Of a stretch of 23,422 bases of DNA, positions 15,788-23,422 are shown in pieces. How positions within the stretch are numbered: the first letter of the stretch is position 1; every line of letters starts with the position of its first letter. The notes beneath the pieces are model-generated. The model searched no databases. It was not told where the DNA came from and worked only from the letters and a program-made list of their open reading frames with translations. A program made the position numbers and the translations under genes. This stretch comes from Paulinella micropora (taxonomy: Eukaryota; Cercozoa; Imbricatea; Euglyphida): the NCBI GenBank assembly GCA_009731375.1, contig BJOX01000025.1, forward strand, positions 357,287 through 380,708, read 5' to 3'.

Positions 15788-15826
<39 letters not shown>

Positions 15827-15856
15827 AACAACAACAACAACAACAACAACAACACA
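15711..15856. repeat. (AC)n - (ACC)n - (AAC)n compound microsatellite
   Basis: AC units run directly into CAC units and then AAC units, with a few CAG and TAA interruptions. This is the first long microsatellite right of the viral block. Confidence 0.95.
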
Positions 15857-15991
15857 AAACTACTTTTAATAAGAAGGACACTTGCTTTTCATATTAAAAT
15901 TATAGACTGGAGCTTGGCTTTACAGACTTGCCTTTACTCTTACGCGACTTGCGCTGTACACAAATACACATACACCGTAAATATATACATA

Positions 15992-16144
15992 CAGCAATAA
16001 CAACAACAACAACAACAACAACAATAACAACAACAACAACAACGACGACGACAACAACAACAACAACAACAACAGCAACAACAGCAACAACAGCAACAAC
16101 AACAACAGCAACAACAATAACAACAACAGCAGCAACAACGACAA
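15992..16144. repeat. (AAC)n microsatellite
   Basis: AAC units with CAG, TAA and ACG variants. The frames across it give only homopolymeric peptides. Confidence 0.95.
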
Positions 16145-16289
16145 CTTCCGCGATGAATAACAAAGAGCATCAAAGCGACTCGCACTGATTTACCTTGCCT
16201 CCTTGCTGTGACTTGCTGCCGCTTTTTTCCAGTATTTTGTCTCGATCTGCGCCAGTCCTTCCTTTTCCTACGAGCAGTAGTGACTTTTT

Positions 16290-16299
16290 NNNNNNNNNN
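16290..16299. other. Assembly gap (10 N)
   Basis: Ten N between two T-runs; the true length is unknown. It is the first gap in the window, so the viral-host transition upstream is in continuous sequence. Confidence 0.99.
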
Positions 16300-16463
16300 T
16301 TTTTTTTTTTTTTTTTTGTATCTCTTGATACCACTTCCGTTTTTCTCCTACGCTTCCCAATTATTCCTACTAGTGGTAAGTATTCTCTTATGAAGTGTTT
16401 GCGCAAGAAAGGTAGATAAGGAGACAGGTGGGAATGTAAAAAGATAGGTAAGTAGGGAGGAGG

Positions 16464-16508
16464 CAGAGAGAGAGAGAGAGATAGAGATAGATAGATAGAA
16501 AGATAGAT

Positions 16509-16571
<63 letters not shown>

Positions 16572-16712
16572 GAGATAGACATGTATGCTATGCATGTATG
16601 CTCTAGGTGTCTGGCTAAGCCTGCTATGGATGCTTACTATGATGTATGCTGTGTGTATAGTGTATAGGTAGGTAGGTAGGTAGGTAGGTAGGTAGGTAGG
16701 TAGGAGGTAGGT
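16464..16712. repeat. (GA)n, (GATA)n and (GGTA)n microsatellites
   Basis: GA and GATA units at 16,464-16,580, then a short unique stretch, then GGTA units at about 16,665-16,712. Confidence 0.9.
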
Positions 16713-16807
16713 AAAAGATAGATGGATGAAAAGATGGATAGATAGATGCCTATGTGAGTCACACACAGACACGCAAGAACGACACACAGTGACATCAGAT
16801 TCACAAA

Positions 16808-16906
16808 CACACTATCTGTCTATCTATCTGTCTATCTGTACATCTATCTACCTACCTACCTACCTACCTACCTATCTATCTATCTATCCATCCATCCATC
16901 TATCTG

Positions 16907-16993
<87 letters not shown>

Positions 16994-17011
16994 GCCTACC
17001 TACCTATCTAG

Positions 17012-17097
<86 letters not shown>

Positions 17098-17110
17098 GGT
17101 CTATCTATCG

Positions 17111-17206
<96 letters not shown>

Positions 17207-17241
17207 GTCTATCTATCTGTCTATCTTCTATCTATCTATCT

Positions 17242-17298
<57 letters not shown>

Positions 17299-17310
17299 AT
17301 ATCTAACTAT
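16808..17310. repeat. (TCTA)n microsatellite, about 500 bp
   Basis: Long TCTA array with CCTA, GTCT and TCTTCTA variants. It ends at the left terminal inverted repeat of the 1.3 kb element. Confidence 0.95.
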
Positions 17311-17315
17311 CTAAG

Positions 17316-18625
17316 GGGTGTCCCAAAAAAAGGGCCGGTTTTTGATTTTCTTTCTCTCTGGAAAGAAGGCCCAGATAGCTAATTTGATTCCATGTGCACA
17401 CACTACAGGCCCGTAGAAATAGTGTTATCTAACCCATATGTACGGGGCATGGAACCCCGTCGAAGGAAGGAGAGAGAAAAAAAATTAGGGAAATCCCTGA
17501 ATTTTTTTTTGGGGCGTTCGCAGATGGGATGCCCCTCATGTTCGATCGTCCTTACCGAAGGGATGTCCCGGAACGTACCTGAGTTAGAATGTCCTAGTAT
17601 GCTCCAAAGACGTTCCACGGCAAGCATGCATCCCCGAGCCTCAAGCTCTTGTTCCATGATAATCCGAGATGGAATTTTTTTAAAACGAAACTAAAATTTT
17701 TTGAATATTCAAACCCATCCCTTTTCGATTCTTGTTTTCTATGAACAGAAGTCTGAGATAGCTGCTGTTATTCCACATGCACAAAGTACAGGAGATGTAT
17801 GATAGTGTGAGGCACCTATATGCATGGGGGTCTAGAACTTCTTGGGAAAACAAAGAATAACAAAAGAATAGGGATGTGCCCAAAATTTTTTCGGACGTCC
17901 CCAACATGGGAATGTTCCTAAATTTTGATATCTCCAAGCAGGAACGTCGCGGGATGTCCCTTCCGAGGGATGTCGTGGAATGTCCCTACGATTACCCCAC
18001 CGCCCATCCCACCCCCAGACCCCAGCCGTTTCCAGCTCAGAAATGGAAGATTTCCAAACTCAAGAAGTGACTCACCCCAAAGCAGCCCGCCGCCTGACAG
18101 ATTTGATCTTTCTGTCCCAACCAAATGCGGTGGGCTATATAGATGATAAAGCGCATGCAACATCTCTGACTCACATAGATCCTGAAGGAATATAGTAAAG
18201 ATTGAGCTCAGTGTCTCTGGACAAGAGCGGGAAAACCAAACGACATCGATTCTGGGGCTTTCTTAGGCAGAAAAAATGCTAACTTCTCTTGGTTGTTTAC
18301 CTCGCGAACAAGCGAGATCAGGACCATAGTATGTCGCATTAGAGAGCCTATGCATAGACATATGCGCCCTTAATTGTATCCTTGCCTGCGTCCACTTCGC
18401 ACAGAAATCGATGAATACGAGGTTGAGGTACCAGAATTGTTCCTGACTTTCCCAACAATACTTAACTTTCTGTCTACCTCGATATAGAATGTAAATCCTA
18501 GCAGATGTGCAATTGTATGCTATTTCCACGGGCATGTAGTGTATGCACATGAAATAAAACCAGCTATCTCGACCTTCTTTCCAGAGAGAAAGAGAATCAA
18601 AAACCGGCCCTCTTTTGGGACACCC
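17316..18625. mobile_element. DNA-transposon-like element with about 105 bp terminal inverted repeats
   Basis: The left end (17,316 to about 17,424) and the reverse complement of the right end (about 18,520-18,625) share GGGTGTCCCAAAA, GGGCCGGTTTTTGATT, CTTTCTCTCTGGAAAGAAGG and AGATAGCT, and I estimate them to be nearly 90% identical. The GGGTGTCCCAAAA terminus and the TA-rich flanks recall Tc1/mariner-type elements, from memory. No transposase frame is present, so it is non-autonomous. A diverged direct copy of the left part begins near 17,720 (AGATAGCT at 17,756, 383 bases after the first). Flanks are (TCTA)n on the left and (GATA)n on the right, mirror images of each other. Confidence 0.7.
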
Positions 18626-18630
18626 GAGGG

Positions 18631-18672
<42 letters not shown>

Positions 18673-18712
18673 AAGATAGATAGAAAGATAGAAAGATAGA
18701 TAGATAGATACC
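18631..18712. repeat. (GATA)n microsatellite at the right end of the element
   Basis: GATA units with GAAA variants begin a few bases after the right terminal repeat, in inverted orientation relative to the left tract. Confidence 0.95.
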
Positions 18713-18751
18713 CATTATCTGGTAGGGTGTTAGGGATAACACTGTCACCTT

Positions 18752-19046
<295 letters not shown>

Positions 19047-19138
19047 TATATGTTACATGTTTGTATTATATGTTTGCATTCTACCTGATTGACTGATTTG
19101 ACAGCACCTTTCGACTTGCTGCACACAAATACAAATTA

Positions 19139-19547
19139 CATATACACATGCATACATATATACACATATACATACATACATACATACATGCATACATAAA
19201 TACATACATACATACGTGCATGCATGCATGCATACATACATACATACATACATACATGCATACATGCATACATAATTACATATATACATACATACATACA
19301 TACATGTACGGACATACATACATACATACATACATACATACATACATACATACATACATGCATACGTACATACATACATACATACATACATACATACATA
19401 CATACATACATACATACATACATACATGCATGCATGCATACATACATACATACATACATACATACATACATACATACATTCTTCCATATATATATACATA
19501 CATACATACATACCATACATACATACATACATACATACATACATACA

Positions 19548-19578
<31 letters not shown>

Positions 19579-19741
19579 CATACATACATGTGCGGACAAA
19601 CACACATACATACATACATACACATGCATAAATACATAAGTACATAAACACATACATACATACATATACATACACTCCCACGCACATAATATCAATAACG
19701 CATGTATAACAACTCATACATACAACACAGATATACATACA

Positions 19742-19775
<34 letters not shown>

Positions 19776-19794
19776 CATGCATACATACATAATG
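19139..19794. repeat. (CATA)n microsatellite, about 650 bp
   Basis: CATA array with CATG, CGTA and TATA interruptions. Open frames on both strands across it are repeat artefacts. Confidence 0.95.
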
Positions 19795-19800
19795 ACGTAC

Positions 19801-20237
19801 CGGGGTGCTCCTCCTCCCTTGTCTCTTCTTGCTTCCTCCTCCTCCTCATTATCCACCCACATCGCCCGCACCATTCCTTTCCTTGCCTTGTTCTTTTCCT
19901 CCTCCTCCTCCTCCTCCTCCTCCTCCTCCTCCTCCTCCTCCTCCGTGGGCTTCTGAAATAACCGCGCCTTCTCCTCCTCCCTCTCCTTTTCCTCCTCCTC
20001 TGCCTCCTTTTCCATCCGCTCCAAAAACAGCTGAGCTTCCAACCGCGCTATCTCCTCCTCCCCCTCCTCATCCTCCTCTTCCCCCATCTCCTCCTCCTCC
20101 TCCTCCCCTTGCCCATCCTCCTCCACCACCTTCTCCACCTTCTCCACCTTCTCCTTCACCTTCTCCTTCTCCTTCTCCTTCTCTTCCTTCTCCTTCTCTT
20201 TTGTCTCTGCTTGCTGCTTTTGATGCTCCGAAGGCAT
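19801..20237 (-). CDS. Candidate host exon, Glu/Lys-rich coiled coil
   Basis: An open frame of about 145 codons reads MPSEHQKQQAETKEKEKEEK at its start and includes less repetitive pieces (IARLEAQLFLERMEKEAEEE, then KARLFQKP, and ARKGMVRAMWVDN). It is bounded by a possible acceptor (TATCTAG before ATG 20,237) and a good donor (CCCCG then GTACGT at 19,800-19,795), with CATA microsatellite on both sides. The ATG at the upstream edge may instead be the start codon of a first exon. The protein is not recognised; composition suggests a charged helix. Much of it is imperfect GAG/GAA repeat, so an expanded microsatellite that happens to stay open is possible. Confidence 0.4.
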
Positions 20238-20382
20238 CTAGATACGTATATACATACGTGTATACATATATACATACATATGTACATACATACATACATA
20301 CATACATACATACATACATACATGCATACATACATACATACACATAGACACAGAAATTTTATTCATTTTATATGCAGAAGTA

Positions 20383-20420
<38 letters not shown>

Positions 20421-20585
20421 CTCAGTGGGAATAGAGGAGAGGTCACAGAGGTATCTCAAACTATAGTAGTTCTGTACAGTAACAACAACAACAACAACAA
20501 CAACAACAAGAACAGGAACAGGAACAACAAGAACAGGAACAACAACTACAAGAACAGGAACAACAAGAACAAGAACAAGAACAAG

Positions 20586-20616
<31 letters not shown>

Positions 20617-20640
20617 TCATTAACAATAACAACAAAAAGA
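20238..20640. repeat. (CATA)n, (GA)n and (AAC)n microsatellites
   Basis: CATA units at 20,241-20,345, GA units at about 20,383-20,418, and AAC units mixed with AAG and CAGGAA at about 20,478-20,640. Confidence 0.9.
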
Positions 20641-20734
20641 ACAACATAATCATACATTCCCCTCAGTCCAAAAAAAAGGGGGAGTGCATAAATAGGTGTG
20701 TGTGTGTGTGGGGGGGGGGGGGGGAATTTTTTTT

Positions 20735-20744
20735 NNNNNNNNNN
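20735..20744. other. Assembly gap (10 N)
   Basis: Ten N after a G-run and T-run. It lies just downstream, on the minus strand, of the candidate terminal exon. Confidence 0.99.
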
Positions 20745-20758
20745 TCAGGCAAAAATAT

Positions 20759-20843
20759 TTATTTGACCTGATCACACATTTTGCCAATTTCCTCAAAACG
20801 GACCGACAGGGCCTGCTGCAGGGCGCGCATGCACGTCGAGTAC
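20759..20843 (-). CDS. Candidate host terminal exon
   Basis: On the minus strand, CTCTATCCAG (an acceptor-like end) is followed by an open stretch of 27 codons, YSTCMRALQQALSVRFEEIG then KMCDQVK, and a TAA stop. The stop overlaps an AATAAA signal (20,763-20,758), with T-rich sequence after it. GC content jumps relative to the flanking repeats, and the peptide is not repeat-like, so this looks like the 3' end of a real gene on the minus strand. The family is not recognised. Upstream exons would lie at higher coordinates. Related fragments recur near 20,997-21,018 and 21,225-21,262. Confidence 0.45.
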
Positions 20844-20856
20844 CTGGATAGAGACA

Positions 20857-20916
20857 TGTAATACATACATAATACATACGTACGTACGTACGTACATGCA
20901 TAGATACATACATACA

Positions 20917-20952
<36 letters not shown>

Positions 20953-21070
20953 TATATACATATATACACATACATACATACATACATACATACATAGGGC
21001 CTGCTGCAGAAGGTCGAGTGTGTGTGTGTGTGTGTTTGTGTTTGTGTGTGTGTGTGTGTGTGAGAGAGAC

Positions 21071-21134
<64 letters not shown>

Positions 21135-21163
21135 CTGCGCAAGAGAAGCAGGGACACGAAGAG

Positions 21164-21226
<63 letters not shown>

Positions 21227-21400
21227 GTGACGAGCGCTCATGCAGGTGGAATCACAGGTCATAAATGCATACAAACATATATACATACATACATTAGATA
21301 CATACATTAGATACATACATTAGATACATACATTAGATACATACATACATACATACATTAGATACATACATACATACATACATACATACATACATACACA
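20857..21400. repeat. (CATA)n, (GT)n and (GA)n tracts with short exon-like islands
   Basis: CATA at about 20,857-20,996; GT and GA at about 21,019-21,224; CATA with a repeated CATTAGATA unit at about 21,262-21,400. Short GC-rich islands near 20,997 and 21,225 interrupt them. Confidence 0.85.
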
Positions 21401-21827
21401 CACACACCTGGATGAGCTTTGCTTTGAGTGTTGTGCTAGGTATATACATACATACATACATATACATACATACATATACATACATACGTATACATACATT
21501 CATCATTCATACATTCATACATACATACATACATACATACATACATACATACATGCATACATAGATACATACAGACATACATACATACAGACATACATAC
21601 ACACACACACACACGCACACACACACCTAAATGGGCTTGCTTTGAGTGTGGTTCCATGCACAGTAAGTCCATACATACAAACATATATACACAAACAAGC
21701 ATGGCATAACATAAATACATAAGTACATACAGACACACCTGGAGGGCTCATTTTCGTGTAGTAAGATATAAACATAGACCATAGCAGAACATAACGAAAA
21801 TACAATGCATGCATACAGACACACCTA
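21401..21827. repeat. Microsatellites with a duplicated 30 bp island
   Basis: CATA and CA units dominate. CACACACACCT followed by a GCTTTGCTTTGAGTGT-type island occurs at about 21,401-21,432 and again at about 21,616-21,652, a diverged direct repeat. No gene is seen. Confidence 0.7.
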
Positions 21828-22282
21828 CACTGTAAAGCAAAATCCTGGAAGTTTTCCCGGAAACTTTTACTGAATTCGGGTGATTTCCCGGAAGCTTGAC
21901 TGAATTCGGGTGATTTCCCGAAAGTTTCCGGGAAAGCACCCAAATACTTTACTGATTGGGTGACTTCCCGGAAACTTTACTGAATTCGGGTGATTTCCGG
22001 GAAACTTTACTGAATTCGGGTGATTTCCCGGAAACTTTTACTAAATTCTGGCGATTTCCCGGGGAGCTTACTGAATTCAGGTGATTTCCTGGGAGGTTTC
22101 CTGAATTCGGGTGATTTCCCGGGAGGTTTCCTGAATTCGGGTGACTTCCCGGGAAGTTTACTAAATTCGAGTGATTTCCCGAAAACTTTACTGAACTCGG
22201 ATGATTTCCCGGGAGTTTCCGGAAAATCACCCAAATTCAGTAAAGCTTCCTGGAGGAAACTTCCAGGATTTGCTTTACTGTG
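21828..22282. mobile_element. MITE-like element filled with about 30 bp tandem repeats
   Basis: The ends are inverted repeats: CACTGTAAAGCAAAATCC at 21,828 and the reverse complement of the right end, CACAGTAAAGCAAATCC, at 22,282; both continue TGGAAGTTT. The inside holds about a dozen diverged monomers of roughly 30-32 bases carrying GAATTCGGGTGATTTCCCGG. The final part is inverted relative to the rest (TTTCCGGAAAATCACCC). No transposase is present. Confidence 0.7.
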
Positions 22283-22283
22283 A

Positions 22284-22292
22284 GATAGATAC

Positions 22293-22378
<86 letters not shown>

Positions 22379-22444
22379 TTCCTCGTCCACCTCAAGATGG
22401 AGAGAGAGAGAGAGAGAGTGTGTGTGTGTCTGTGAGTGTGAGAC

Positions 22445-22486
<42 letters not shown>

Positions 22487-22528
22487 CTTAGTATTGCGTG
22501 TGTCGAGGCCTTGTTCCTGTGCTACCTG

Positions 22529-22573
<45 letters not shown>

Positions 22574-22589
22574 GAGAGAGACACAGAGA

Positions 22590-22650
<61 letters not shown>

Positions 22651-22652
22651 TT
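22284..22652. repeat. (GATA)n, (GA)n and (GT)n microsatellites
   Basis: GATA at 22,284-22,377, then GA and GT tracts to 22,652. A 45 bp unique island at about 22,487-22,531 could encode [15 protein letters not shown] on the plus strand after a TTAG, which is too short to call an exon. Confidence 0.85.
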
Positions 22653-22868
22653 NNNNNNNNNNNNNNNNNNNNNNNNNNNNNNNNNNNNNNNNNNNNNNNN
22701 NNNNNNNNNNNNNNNNNNNNNNNNNNNNNNNNNNNNNNNNNNNNNNNNNNNNNNNNNNNNNNNNNNNNNNNNNNNNNNNNNNNNNNNNNNNNNNNNNNNN
22801 NNNNNNNNNNNNNNNNNNNNNNNNNNNNNNNNNNNNNNNNNNNNNNNNNNNNNNNNNNNNNNNNNNNN
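22653..22868. other. Assembly gap (216 N)
   Basis: A run of N between a GA tract and a TCTA tract. Its length is not a round number, so it may be an estimated gap. Confidence 0.99.

Positions 22869-23422
<554 letters not shown>

Noticed and set aside
22487-22531. Possible plus-strand exon [15 protein letters not shown]
   Set aside because: Only about 45 bases long, with no GT donor after it (GAGAGAG follows); too little to support.

Overview
The window joins two very different kinds of DNA. Positions 1 to about 13,700 are compact, GC-richer, intronless and densely coding on both strands. They carry hallmark genes of nucleocytoplasmic large DNA viruses (NCLDV, Nucleocytoviricota). From about 14,300 to the end the sequence is AT-richer and dominated by tetranucleotide, trinucleotide and dinucleotide microsatellites, two inverted-repeat elements and four assembly gaps. 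It also holds a few short gene-like patches with splice-like edges and an AATAAA signal. This half looks like the nuclear genome of a multicellular eukaryote. An animal is my guess, but the sequence does not settle it. No N-run separates the halves: the first gap is at 16,290. The simplest reading is therefore an endogenised or integrated NCLDV segment, although a chimeric assembly cannot be excluded without reads.

Viral block, left to right: the C-terminal half of a class I ribonucleotide reductase large subunit (+, cut by the window edge); a broken gene resembling an NCLDV single-strand-binding-type protein (-); a PCNA-like sliding clamp with a basic tail (+); a VLTF2/A1L-like late transcription factor (-); a VLTF3/A2L-like late transcription factor (+); a large tyrosine recombinase that resembles telomere resolvases (+); a small possible DNA-binding protein (+); an F-box protein with a Cys-rich centre (-); an A32-type genome-packaging ATPase (-); a 46-residue Lys/Ala-rich protein (+); a protein with a proline-rich stretch and three tandem WH2-like actin-binding motifs (+); a long Ala/Glu-rich coiled-coil protein (+); and a frameshifted orphan (+). 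Together they cover nucleotide supply, replication, possibly telomere processing, late transcription, packaging, and possibly ubiquitin and actin manipulation of the host.

Shared regulatory style: several starts sit directly behind an A-tract, recalling poxvirus-type late initiators. Two convergent pairs end in a TTTAATTAAA palindrome. Two hairpins follow the recombinase gene. Decay is visible: the SSB-like gene has a frame change, a stop and a (CT/GA)n expansion at its start; the reductase loses frame just before its C-terminal CxxC; and the orphan at 12,271-13,681 is split between frames.

Between 13,700 and 14,300 there is a non-coding stretch with several short hairpins, then AT-rich sequence with two perfect inverted repeats, then microsatellites. 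In the host part, a 1.3 kb element with terminal inverted repeats (17,316-18,625) is flanked by mirror-image TCTA/GATA tracts. A 455 bp MITE-like element (21,828-22,282) is filled with about 30 bp tandem repeats. Two exon-like patches lie on the minus strand near 19.8-20.2 kb and 20.76-20.84 kb. The most interesting items are the tandem-WH2 protein and the telomere-resolvase-like recombinase in one NCLDV-like segment.
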